Source of the DNA: an uncultured Prevotellaceae bacterium
GTDB lineage: Bacteria > Bacteroidota > Bacteroidia > Bacteroidales > Bacteroidaceae
NCBI GenBank assembly: GCA_900318685.1
Contig: ONLL01000006.1
Location: forward strand, 1-64,000
Length of the DNA: 64,000 bases
Direction: 5' to 3'
Within the stretch, counting starts at the first letter, position 1. Each line of letters starts with the position of its first letter. The notes below the pieces were generated by a model, which made no database searches, had not been told where the DNA came from, and saw only the letters and a list, made by a program, of their open reading frames with translations. A program made the translations under genes and the position numbers. This document shows positions 57,466-64,000 of the stretch, piece by piece.

Positions 57466-57960
57466 ATGGCAACTAATGAACTGAAAACAAAGAAGGTACG
57501 AGGCACGATGGAGTACCTGCCCGAGGACAAGCTGGTGTTCACTCCTCACGGCACGGGCCAGCCTCAGTACGAGAAGCTGAAGACCACCGCGACCAGCGCT
57601 CTCATGCGTACTACAGGCGAGAAGACGCAGTCGCTGGTAGCCCACCTGAAGGTGCCAGCCGACGCTGTCGACCCTGCCGCCGACCTGCGCGAGCAGCTGG
57701 AAAAAGTGCTGAAAGCCCTGCCGCCAACAGGCAAGATGCCTGTTGCGAAGGGTCGCAGGCTAATGAAAAAAGACGGTGTCGAAGTGCGCCTCAACGCTAA
57801 GGGAAGCCTGGAGATAGGCGTGAAAATCGACCTGAGAGAGAATGCAGATTACATCAAAAAATTTTACGAGATTATGACGGAGATCAATAAATGTTTACAC
57901 TACAACGAGGAGTCGGTATCGAAACTCAAGCATGCACTCGCGACCTCTTCTACGAGGTAA
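57466..57960 (+). CDS. Conserved protein of unknown function, 164 residues (copy 2)
   Basis: This is the paralogue of the protein at 717-1184, with the same core and a different tail (INKCLHYNEESVSKLKHAL). The ATG at 57466 (MATNELKTKKVRG) follows an AAAGGAG ribosome-binding-like sequence; an in-frame ATG at 57433 lies inside the octamer array and is rejected. The gene overlaps the P-loop gene by 70 bases in another frame, so the two are tightly coupled. The closest conserved block, KKDGVEVRLNAKGSLEIG, has beta-strand character. The function is unknown; a replication accessory or DNA-binding role is possible from context. Confidence 0.78.
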   Translation: MATNELKTKKVRGTMEYLPEDKLVFTPHGTGQPQYEKLKTTATSALMRTTGEKTQSLVAHLKVPADAVDPAADLREQLEKVLKALPPTGKMPVAKGRRLMKKDGVEVRLNAKGSLEIGVKIDLRENADYIKKFYEIMTEINKCLHYNEESVSKLKHALATSSTR

Positions 57961-60371
57961 GTAATTCACCTGAAGTGGCGGACACCATCCGCGCTGCCCG
58001 CGCAGCCCGCGCCGCAGGCTTCACCAAAAAGTACAGCGACCTGAAGCTGAAGCTGCCCAGCTTCGTCTTCATGGCCAACTTCATGCCCAACAACGGCAAG
58101 AAGGGCAATCGGCCGCGAGGCCTGTGGCACCTGCAGTCGGCAGCGAAGCTGACTGGAATGATCATGCACGACTTCGACCACCTGGGCGAGAAGGGGCTCA
58201 CGCCCCGCGAGCTCTACGCCCGCATCCCTGAATGGATGAAGGACGACAAGTCGTGCCCCTTCGCCCTGCTCTATGCAGGCGTGACGCCCTCCGGCGACGG
58301 TCTGAGGCTGGTGACGATGGCTGACGTGCAGCGCGGCAACATTGCCCAGAACCAGCAGCACATCGCCCGCCTGCTCAACACGGAATGTGACCCTTCGGTG
58401 AAGAACGCCGACCGCCTGTCGTTCGCCGTGACTACGGATGACATTATTTATATTAATGACCTGATCTTTACGTATGAGAATGAGGAGTATGACAGGAGGT
58501 TTGGAGAGCTGTATAGAACCCCCTCCCGCTCCCCCAAAGGGGGAGAGGTGGCTGCGCATGAAACCCCCTCCAGCTCCCCCCGAGGGGGAGAGGTGGCTGC
58601 GCATGAGTCAGCGGAAGGTCATTCCAATCTCCCCTCCCCTCGGGAGGGGTTAGGGGGTGGGTTTGGAGGTGTACCCGCCCAGACCATCATCGACAAATGG
58701 ATCGAGGAGCGAGGAGTGCCGGCAGAGGGGACCCGTCACCTGACCATGCTGCGGCTGGCTGGCGACCTGCGCTACATCTGCGAGAACGACCCCGTGAGAC
58801 TGAAGCAGTGGGTGATGCTGGCACCCTTCGTGCAGGACATCGTCAGGGAACGCGGCGAGGACGAGGTGACACACGCCTGCGAAGATGTCTGCGACCGCAA
58901 GCTCTACATGAGCATCCCCCGCAACTTCAACGCAATCCTCGAAGAGCTGGGCGCCACGAAATCCCTCCCCCTCGGGGGAGCCGGAGGGGGGCTTCGTGAA
59001 GACGGGTCTTCCCCCCTTCGGGGGGACAGATGGGGCTCCTTCTGGCAACGCCTTCAGCCGCTGCTTGCCCCACCCTACGACGTGGCCTGCTCGCTGACGG
59101 AGGACGAGAACAAGCTGGGAGCGGTGTTCGCGGCAGGAGCGATGTACTGCACGCTGATGACGCGCTGCTGGTATGAGCACTTCGACGGCATGGAGCAGCG
59201 GCTCAACCCCCAGGTGTACATCATCGGCATGCCCGCCGCCGGCAAGAGCTTCGCCGACAAGCTCGACAACATCATCATGGGACCGATGAAGGCCGCCGAC
59301 GCCATCGGACGCGAGGCCGAAGCCGAGTACAAGCGCAAGCTGAAGGAGCGCCAGACCTCGTCGAAGGCCGCCAAGGGCGAGCCGCTGAAGAAGCCCGAGG
59401 TGATGATACGCTACTGCCCTTCGAAGACCTCGAACCACGTGCTCTTCCACCGCCTGGAGAACGCCCGCGAGATGGTCGACGGCAAGGAGATGCACCTGCA
59501 CATCTATACCTTCGACTCGGAGCTCGACGCCAACACGGCGGCACAGCGCGGCGGGTCGTGGATAGACAAGCACGACATCGAGCTGAAGGCCTTCCACAAC
59601 GAGTGCACGGGCGTGGACTACTCGAACCCCGACTCGTCGAACGGCATCTTCCCCGTCTACTACAACACGGTGTGCACCGGCACGCCGCTGTCGCTGCAGC
59701 GCAAGATCAACATACGCAACGTGAACGACGGCCTGTGCTCGCGCATCGCCTTCTTCAAGATGAAGGACGACGGGTTCCACATGATAGCCCGCGGCAACCG
59801 CCTGCGCAACCACGCCCAGGAGTGCAAGATCAAGCAGTGGGCCTTCCGCTTCGACAAGATGAAGGGCGAGCTGAAGATAGGGCGGCTCGTGGACCACGTC
59901 TACAACCTCTGCCAGGAGGCGACATGGACGGCCGAGGCCTCGGGCGACCGCGTGCTCGACATGCTGCGCAAGCGCGCCGTGTTCTACGCCATCTGGTTCA
60001 CCATACCCCGCATCTATGCCCGCCAGTGGAAGCAGTACGAGAAGACGGGCGAGGTGGAGGTGGACGACAGCGACCTGCAGTTTGCCACGCTCATCTACGA
60101 CGCCGTGCTCTACTGGCAGGACCGCCTCTTCGGCCGCATGCTCGAGGACTCGTGGCAGAACGCCGAGAACGACAACAAGCCCCGCGTGCGAAGGACGGTG
60201 AACGACGAGGTGTATGCCCGCCTGCCGCAGGAGTTCGACACGAAGGCCGTCATCGACATGATGAAGGTGTCGAAGGGAGGTGCCAGCGCCCAGCTGCGCC
60301 GCTGGCTGGCGGCGGGCCTGCTGGAGCGGACGAGTCACGGAAAGTACAGGAAGAAAGGAGCAACAGCATGA
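57891..60371 (+). CDS. VirE_N / DUF3987-type P-loop protein (primase-helicase-like)
   Basis: The 826-residue protein has a VirE N-terminal-like (BT4734-type) region at about 1-190, resembling primase-polymerase modules, and a P-loop ATPase at about 400-720 with GMPAAGKSFADKL (Lys452). A C-terminal helix-turn-helix-like segment follows (AVIDMMKVSKGGASAQLRRWLAAGLLER). Related proteins occur in mobile elements, where they are thought to act in replication. Two in-frame insertions come from GC-rich palindromic repeats: residues about 210-260 (SRSPKGGEVAAHE repeats) and about 357-383 (LPLGGAGGGL). They lie between domains, where they may be tolerated. The start overlaps the 164-residue gene and the stop overlaps the next start (ATGA). 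Confidence 0.82.
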   Translation: MFTLQRGVGIETQACTRDLFYEVSNSPEVADTIRAARAARAAGFTKKYSDLKLKLPSFVFMANFMPNNGKKGNRPRGLWHLQSAAKLTGMIMHDFDHLGEKGLTPRELYARIPEWMKDDKSCPFALLYAGVTPSGDGLRLVTMADVQRGNIAQNQQHIARLLNTECDPSVKNADRLSFAVTTDDIIYINDLIFTYENEEYDRRFGELYRTPSRSPKGGEVAAHETPSSSPRGGEVAAHESAEGHSNLPSPREGLGGGFGGVPAQTIIDKWIEERGVPAEGTRHLTMLRLAGDLRYICENDPVRLKQWVMLAPFVQDIVRERGEDEVTHACEDVCDRKLYMSIPRNFNAILEELGATKSLPLGGAGGGLREDGSSPLRGDRWGSFWQRLQPLLAPPYDVACSLTEDENKLGAVFAAGAMYCTLMTRCWYEHFDGMEQRLNPQVYIIGMPAAGKSFADKLDNIIMGPMKAADAIGREAEAEYKRKLKERQTSSKAAKGEPLKKPEVMIRYCPSKTSNHVLFHRLENAREMVDGKEMHLHIYTFDSELDANTAAQRGGSWIDKHDIELKAFHNECTGVDYSNPDSSNGIFPVYYNTVCTGTPLSLQRKINIRNVNDGLCSRIAFFKMKDDGFHMIARGNRLRNHAQECKIKQWAFRFDKMKGELKIGRLVDHVYNLCQEATWTAEASGDRVLDMLRKRAVFYAIWFTIPRIYARQWKQYEKTGEVEVDDSDLQFATLIYDAVLYWQDRLFGRMLEDSWQNAENDNKPRVRRTVNDEVYARLPQEFDTKAVIDMMKVSKGGASAQLRRWLAAGLLERTSHGKYRKKGATA
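58519..58670. repeat. GC-rich palindromic repeats captured in the P-loop gene (first block)
   Basis: Two tandem units of CCCCCTCC...AAAGGGGGAGAGGTGGCTGCGCATG type are followed by a CCCCTCCCCTCGGGAGGGG palindrome. A bridging piece, ATGAGTCAGCGGAAGGTCAT, also forms the inner ends of the inverted repeats at 60784-61240. Confidence 0.85.
58963..59035. repeat. GC-rich palindromic repeats captured in the P-loop gene (second block)
   Basis: CCCTCCCCCTCGGGGGAGCC and CCCCCCTTCGGGGGG form two adjacent palindromes in frame. Confidence 0.8.
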
Positions 60372-60727
60372 GCACGACACCACGCAAGCCTTATATCATG
60401 GCAAACTACCTGGAGAAGCTCGAGCGCCACGATCCCACCATCTACAGCGTCAAGAGCATGAGTGAGTACTGTTGTCACCTGACGTTCCGCACCGACTTCT
60501 GCCTGCTGCTGTTCCTCTATCAGGTGATGTACACCTTCTACCGCACCGGCCGGTCGTGGCACCAGATAGACGTCCGCCGCCAGAAGGAAGGCGGATGGCT
60601 GATGAAGCTCTCGTACAAGGCGAATGACAGGGAGAACGGGATGGGGTTCGGCCTCTCCCCCGACCCCTCTCCAACTGGAGAGGGGAGGCCCCTCCGAAGG
60701 AGGGGATCAGGGGCGCGGACGCGCTAA
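60368..60727 (+). CDS. Small protein downstream of the P-loop gene, 119 residues
   Basis: The start ATG overlaps the stop of the P-loop gene (ATGA), so translation is coupled. The first 90 residues look like a compact domain (MSEYCCHLTFRTDFCLLLFLYQ in part, then YRTGRSWHQIDVRRQKEGGWLMKLSYK). The last 25 residues (LSPDPSPTGEGRPLRRRG) are encoded by a GC-rich palindromic repeat, so the native C-terminus was probably replaced. I recognise no family. The stop codon overlaps the first unit of an octamer array. Confidence 0.65.
   Translation: MSTTPRKPYIMANYLEKLERHDPTIYSVKSMSEYCCHLTFRTDFCLLLFLYQVMYTFYRTGRSWHQIDVRRQKEGGWLMKLSYKANDRENGMGFGLSPDPSPTGEGRPLRRRGSGARTR
60655..60715. repeat. GC-rich palindromic repeats at the end of the 119-residue gene
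   Basis: CCCCTCTCCAACTGGAGAGGGG and CCCCTCCGAAGGAGGGG, two palindromes in tandem. Confidence 0.8.
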
Positions 60728-60762
60728 GTACGCAAGTACGCAAGTACGCAAGTAATCGTTAA
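60726..60762 (-). repeat. Octamer array, ACTTGCGY type, inverted, at stop codon
   Basis: Three AAGTACGC units and AAGTAATCGTTAA. It starts inside the stop codon of the last gene of the operon and is inverted relative to the array just upstream of the operon. Confidence 0.9.
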
Positions 60763-60903
60763 GGGCCGGTCTTGCCTCCCCCACCCCCCCTCCGACTGGA
60801 GGGGGAACTGGTGAAGGGTGGATGGTGGATGGAGAAATGACCTTCCGCTGACTCAGGCTGCAGCCGCATTCCCGAGCTACGCTCGCCTACCCGTAGCCTT
60901 TCC

Positions 60904-60956
60904 CCTCCCCTCAAGGCAATCGCTCCCTCCTCGCGATTGCCTTGAAGGGAGGGGAG
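60904..60956. repeat. Long hairpin with 21-bp stem
   Basis: The arms at 60904-60924 and 60936-60956 pair at 20 of 21 positions (core AAGGCAATCG / CGATTGCCTT) with an 11-base loop. Confidence 0.9.
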
Positions 60957-60965
60957 TTGCTCGTT

Positions 60966-61141
60966 GCGGACGAAGCGGCGGCTCATCGCGGACGAAGCGA
61001 TGGCTCGTTGCGGACGGAGCAGCGGCTCATCGCGGACGAAGCAGCGGCTCGTCGCGGACGAAGCAGCGGCTCATCGCGGACGAAGCAGCGGCTCATCGCG
61101 GACGAAGCAGCGGCTCATCGCGGACGGAGCGGCGGCTCGTC
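60966..61141. repeat. Eight 22-bp tandem units
   Basis: Units start GCGGACGAAGCAGCGGCTC, and begin at 60966, 60988, 61010, 61032, 61054, 61076, 61098 and 61120. All three frames stay open because three units make 66 bases, but no coding role is apparent. Confidence 0.92.
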
Positions 61142-61218
61142 GGCCACGAGCGACCACGGCGCATGAGTCAACGGAAAATCATTTCTCCATCCACCATCCT
61201 CCATCCACCCTTCACGAT

Positions 61219-61295
61219 CCCCCCTCCAGTTGGAGGGGGCTAGGGGGAGGCCCCTTCCTTCACGATCCCCCTCCAGTTGGAGGGGGCTAGGGGGA
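61219..61295. repeat. Two GC-rich palindromic repeats at the endonuclease 3' end
   Basis: Two copies of CCCCTCCAGTTGGAGGGG plus CTAGGGGGAGGCC lie in tandem. The second overlaps the stop codon of the endonuclease gene. Confidence 0.85.
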
Positions 61296-63644
61296 GGCCA
61301 AAATCCTATTCACTATCTCTACAGCATCGCCGATGGTGATGCCTTCAACGCCATCGATGTCGGCGGCCTGCTCTAGGAAGGGCTCGGAAGGATGGCCTAG
61401 GAGATAGGCGACCAGGGCCACGGCATCGGCGATGGTGACCTTGCCGTCGTCGTTGACATCGCCTTCGGGCAGCCAGCTGGCTGACACCTGTACATTGCTG
61501 GCGGGCATGTCGAACGAGTTCTCCATCACGGGGATGTCGTTGCCATAGGCATCGCTCACCGACCATGAACGGAGCTGGTAGCCGGGCTGTGGCTGGGCCG
61601 TGAGGATGATGGGCGTGTCCTCGGTGGCCTCGGCGGGAGTGGCGGTGATGGTGCCGTAGGGCGACGTGAGACAGGTGACTGCGAAGAGCTGATCCCACTG
61701 GGCATAGAGGTCGAGGTCGGCGAAGAGGGTGACCGTGGCCTCGTCGGCATAGTAGTCGCCTGTGCCGTCGGCCTTGGTGTTCCATCCGGCGAAGACATAG
61801 CCGTCGCGGGTGAAGGTGCAGGCGTCGAGCACAGAAGCTTCGAAGTCGTTCACCGTCTGAGTCGTGGTCTCCGTGCCGTTGTGGAAGGTGATGATATGCG
61901 CGACGCTGACGGGCTCGCCCACTTTCTTGTAGAGTTGGATGGCTTTCTGACTTGCGTATGTGCCAGACTTATAATACCGGAAACGATTGTCGCCGCTGTT
62001 GAATCTCAGGTATGCTCCGCCCGAAGAGACAATGTCGACATTGTCGGCATTATAGGAGATGGAATTAGAGTAAGCCGTTGATGCATTTGCCGACAATCCA
62101 TTAGCATTGCTTGTCTGACCGATATAATATCCGCTGGCCGACTTAATGGAATAACTGCTGCCCGACTTAGCAATCGTAAACGAAGCCGCATCAGTAGTGC
62201 TACTGACGGCGATACGGTTATTACTGATGGTCACTGAGATATTATTCCCCGTTGCATCCAATGCAGACAGCCCACCATTAAACGCCTTTGACCCCTCTTC
62301 ATAGACGATGAGATACTGTCCGCTCCAGTCGCTGAGCGCCTGCTCTACCTTCTGATAGGCATAGTCGCCAGGCTCGGCGAAGACGGCAGCAATGGTGACA
62401 TCGTAGGCGGGCATGACGAACTGATTGATACCGGCCATTTCGACCGGGACATTCGTGGCCGTCTCAAAGACGTGGAGCGCTGCCAGGGCATAGCCTGCGG
62501 CGGGAGTGGATGTCACGGTGACCAAGGTGCCGGGAAGAGCGGTGGCGGCACTGGCCGTGACGGTGCCGTTGGGAGTCTGTACCACGGCGATGTCGTAGTA
62601 GGTGGTGTTCTCCTTGAAGGTGGCGCTGACGGTGACAGCATAGGCGGGCATGGTGAACGTGCCGTTGCTGGTCACGCTGACGGTCGTGCCCGTGTCGCCA
62701 GTCTTCCAAACGCTGTAGGTGTCGACGGCATAGCCCGGGTCGGGCGTGGCCGTGATCGCCACCGTGGTGCCCTCGCTGGCTGTGGCAGGAGCGGCTATGC
62801 TGCCATGCTGCAGGCCCGTGGCACAGGCGATGGCATAGGTGGGAGCCGGTGTCCAGTTCTCGTCCCAGATCATGCGGGCATACTCAGGATGGTCGATGAA
62901 GGGATTGCGGTTGTGCTGATATTTCGAATAGACGACATTGTTGCGGTCGATCTCCTTCTGGCTGACGGGATCCTGTTCGTGCCAGCGGAGCAGCATCTTC
63001 ATGGCCCAGTCCTTGATGACCGACTTATTGGTCATGTCGCTGGAATCCCAGTTGCTGTCCTCACTGTAATAGCGCACGCTCATGTAGAAGAATCCGCGGG
63101 CGATGTCGCCTTTATACTCGTCGATGGGCTCGAATACTTTGTCGGTATAGCCCGGTGTCTTGCAGGTGCCCAGCTTCGAGCCGTTGCCGGAGGTATAGCT
63201 GGCGGAGCCTACTTCGCCATAGGGATAGCTGGAGCGCCGGTTGTTGACATAGCCGTCGGTGGGATAAACGTGGAAGAGGTCGCACCTGGGGGTGGACTGC
63301 TCGTTGAACCAGCTCTGCGGCCAGGTATGCTCGCGGTTCCAGCAGTCGCCCTCCTTCTTATACGAGCCGCACTGGCCGCTATAAGGACTCCATTGCTTGT
63401 TGGAATAGATATCGATGATCTTGCCGTTGGCGTCGCAGTCGGTGTCGGGATAGGCATCGAGCAGGCCGTCGTAGCCCACCTTTGTATGCCCTTTAATAAT
63501 ATTGTGTAATGCCACTTTGAGTGCATCGCCGGTCTTTCCTTCGGCGTTATTGTAGTAGCCGGCGGGTATCTGGGCCCCCAGGGTGACGGTCATCACGAGG
63601 AGAGCCAGCAATAGCAATGGTCGTAGCAGACAGGTGCGTTTCAT
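61287..63644 (-). CDS. Secreted endonuclease I family protein with dockerin-like end
   Basis: The ATG at 63644 (MKRTCLLRPLLLLALL) gives a signal peptide and 785 residues; a longer frame upstream crosses the FKBP terminator. Residues about 25-260 are endonuclease I (EndA/NucM-like), with the catalytic region CWNREHTWPQSWF and a metal-binding Asn in HNRNPFIDHPEY. Next come several modules of about 75 residues (YAVTVSATFKEN, VTIAAVFAEPGD), a jelly-roll-like domain at about 450-600, an InlB-type repeat (FHNGTETTTQTV to YAGWN type), and a dockerin-like pair (DVNDDGKVTIAD and a second acidic loop before ITIGDAVEIVN). It is probably exported to digest DNA or RNA outside the cell. Confidence 0.9.
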   Translation of the reverse strand: MKRTCLLRPLLLLALLVMTVTLGAQIPAGYYNNAEGKTGDALKVALHNIIKGHTKVGYDGLLDAYPDTDCDANGKIIDIYSNKQWSPYSGQCGSYKKEGDCWNREHTWPQSWFNEQSTPRCDLFHVYPTDGYVNNRRSSYPYGEVGSASYTSGNGSKLGTCKTPGYTDKVFEPIDEYKGDIARGFFYMSVRYYSEDSNWDSSDMTNKSVIKDWAMKMLLRWHEQDPVSQKEIDRNNVVYSKYQHNRNPFIDHPEYARMIWDENWTPAPTYAIACATGLQHGSIAAPATASEGTTVAITATPDPGYAVDTYSVWKTGDTGTTVSVTSNGTFTMPAYAVTVSATFKENTTYYDIAVVQTPNGTVTASAATALPGTLVTVTSTPAAGYALAALHVFETATNVPVEMAGINQFVMPAYDVTIAAVFAEPGDYAYQKVEQALSDWSGQYLIVYEEGSKAFNGGLSALDATGNNISVTISNNRIAVSSTTDAASFTIAKSGSSYSIKSASGYYIGQTSNANGLSANASTAYSNSISYNADNVDIVSSGGAYLRFNSGDNRFRYYKSGTYASQKAIQLYKKVGEPVSVAHIITFHNGTETTTQTVNDFEASVLDACTFTRDGYVFAGWNTKADGTGDYYADEATVTLFADLDLYAQWDQLFAVTCLTSPYGTITATPAEATEDTPIILTAQPQPGYQLRSWSVSDAYGNDIPVMENSFDMPASNVQVSASWLPEGDVNDDGKVTIADAVALVAYLLGHPSEPFLEQAADIDGVEGITIGDAVEIVNRILASP

Positions 63645-63673
63645 ACGTTTTAGGCTTTTAAGGAAAAGACTGC

Positions 63674-63703
63674 CGGCGGTGCCCCGTAAGTCAGGCACCG
63701 CCG
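63674..63703 (-). terminator. Terminator of the FKBP gene
   Basis: CGGCGGTGCC and GGCACCGCCG form a perfect 10-bp stem with a 10-base loop, followed on the minus strand by four T. Confidence 0.75.
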
Positions 63704-63710
63704 ACAGGAA

Positions 63711-64000
63711 TTATCGGCGCTGGCGGCTGCTCCACGCAGGCATGCCCTCGCCGCTGTGACAGAAGTCGATGAGCACCAGGTCGAAGATGAGGGTGCTGTG
63801 ACTGGGTATGACCTCGTCGCCCTCAACGCCATAGCCCAGTGCACTGGGAATGTAGACGCGCCAGTAGTCACCGCGGTGCATGTGCTGCAGGGCGGTGGCC
63901 ATACCGTCGACGAAGACGGCGAGGCTCTTGGCATAGGTGGCGGCGGTGTGCACGGAGAAGGTGCCGCTCATGGTCTGGTCGAAGACGTAGCCCTCAGGAT
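63711..64000 (-). CDS. FKBP-type peptidyl-prolyl isomerase, partial
   Basis: Only the C-terminal 95 or so residues are in the window; the gene runs off the right edge. Sequence such as GYVFDQTMSG, DGMATALQHMHRGDYWRVYIPSALGYG and HSTLIFDLVLIDF is diagnostic of FKBP domains, with the active-site Trp/Tyr and Ile-Pro-Ser positions. It speeds proline isomerisation, probably in the periplasm, but the signal region is not visible. The tail after the domain (SGEGMPAWSSRQRR) is short and basic. Confidence 0.92.
   Translation of the reverse strand, partial: PEGYVFDQTMSGTFSVHTAATYAKSLAVFVDGMATALQHMHRGDYWRVYIPSALGYGVEGDEVIPSHSTLIFDLVLIDFCHSGEGMPAWSSRQRR

Larger units (their letters stand above)
60784..61240. 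mobile_element. MITE-like composite element with ~70-bp inverted repeats
   Basis: The left arm (about 60784-60856) and right arm (about 61164-61240) are inverted copies: both contain the GC-rich palindrome, a GAAGGGTGGATGG-type stretch, GGAGAAATGA and TGACTCA. Between them lie a 21-bp-stem hairpin (60904-60956) and eight 22-bp tandem units (60966-61141). No protein-coding gene is convincing inside. Together with the neighbouring array this fills the 559 bases between genes. Whether it moves, and what would move it, is not visible. Confidence 0.6.

Noticed and set aside
59558-60367. Upstream part of a 389-codon frame ending with the 119-residue protein
   Set aside because: It overlaps the P-loop gene in another frame and is Arg/Pro-rich; only the part from the ATG at 60368 is plausible.
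60966-61141. Possible CRISPR array
   Set aside because: The 22-bp units are directly adjacent with no spacers and no cas genes are present.
60818-61290. Three overlapping open frames of 74-141 codons through the 22-bp array
   Set aside because: Openness in several frames follows from the repeat; peptides are repetitive and lack a start context or homology.

Overview
The window comes from a Bacteroidales genome, most likely a gut or rumen Prevotellaceae (Prevotella/Segatella-like) chromosome. The grounds are: promoters of the Bacteroidota type (-7 box TAnnTTTG directly before short leaders), few Shine-Dalgarno sites, many secreted glycoside hydrolases, a PorE-like type IX secretion protein, ExbB/ExbD/ExbD and DUF4954 genes, and secreted proteins with dockerin-like C-termini. 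No rRNA, tRNA, CRISPR array or transposase gene was seen. Layout: 1-1290 holds a decayed phage-antirepressor (BRO) fragment and a lone copy of a 155-residue protein of unknown function, set among 8-bp tandem arrays and a perfect 40-bp palindrome. 1290-9100 (leftward) carries a GH31 glycosidase, PAP2 phosphatase, NagB, an M6 protease and class I fumarase. 9110-19277 (leftward) is an operon-like run of SNF2 ATPase, M16 peptidase lipoprotein, DUF4954 and HflX. 19399-23123 holds three lipoproteins and an aminotransferase. 23181-25139 is a GH105 hydrolase fused to a beta-propeller. 25402-30383 has an ADP-forming acyl-CoA synthetase, the exbB/exbD cluster and an Lrp-type regulator. 30436-35186 (leftward) is a tightly overlapping set: PorE-like OmpA protein, RsmF-like methyltransferase, ThyA, FolA. 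35369-40858 carries GH51, GH2 (beta-glucuronidase-like) and DUF1846.

40890-63710 is accessory. It contains an HU-related protein with a 40-residue 'smalltalk'-like peptide; three large secreted proteins ending in dockerin-like motifs (1637, 1029 and 810 residues; the first two are close paralogues); a Fic protein bracketed by 91-bp direct repeats; a pair of small proteins sharing an NVNSPGNF motif; a full-length BRO antirepressor; an amidase; a second copy of the unknown 155-residue protein (164 residues here); a VirE/DUF3987-type P-loop protein; a 119-residue companion; a MITE-like composite repeat; and a secreted endonuclease I with a dockerin. An FKBP isomerase runs off the right edge.

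The most unusual material is the repeat architecture. Both loci of the unknown protein have the same layout (inverted octamer arrays around an AT-rich palindrome, gene(s), then another array right after the last stop codon), but with different octamers: GTATTCGA at the left locus and ACTTGCGY at the right. BRO, amidase, P-loop protein and HU protein make a plausible gene set for a decayed phage-satellite-like or plasmid-like replicon; this is inference. Separately, GC-rich palindromes and 7-bp repeats are dispersed through the window and have been captured in frame inside real genes (GH31, the P-loop protein, RsmF-like, PorE-like and possibly HflX). Carbohydrate metabolism is otherwise the main theme: GH31, GH105, GH51, GH2 and NagB fit a plant or host glycan degrader.
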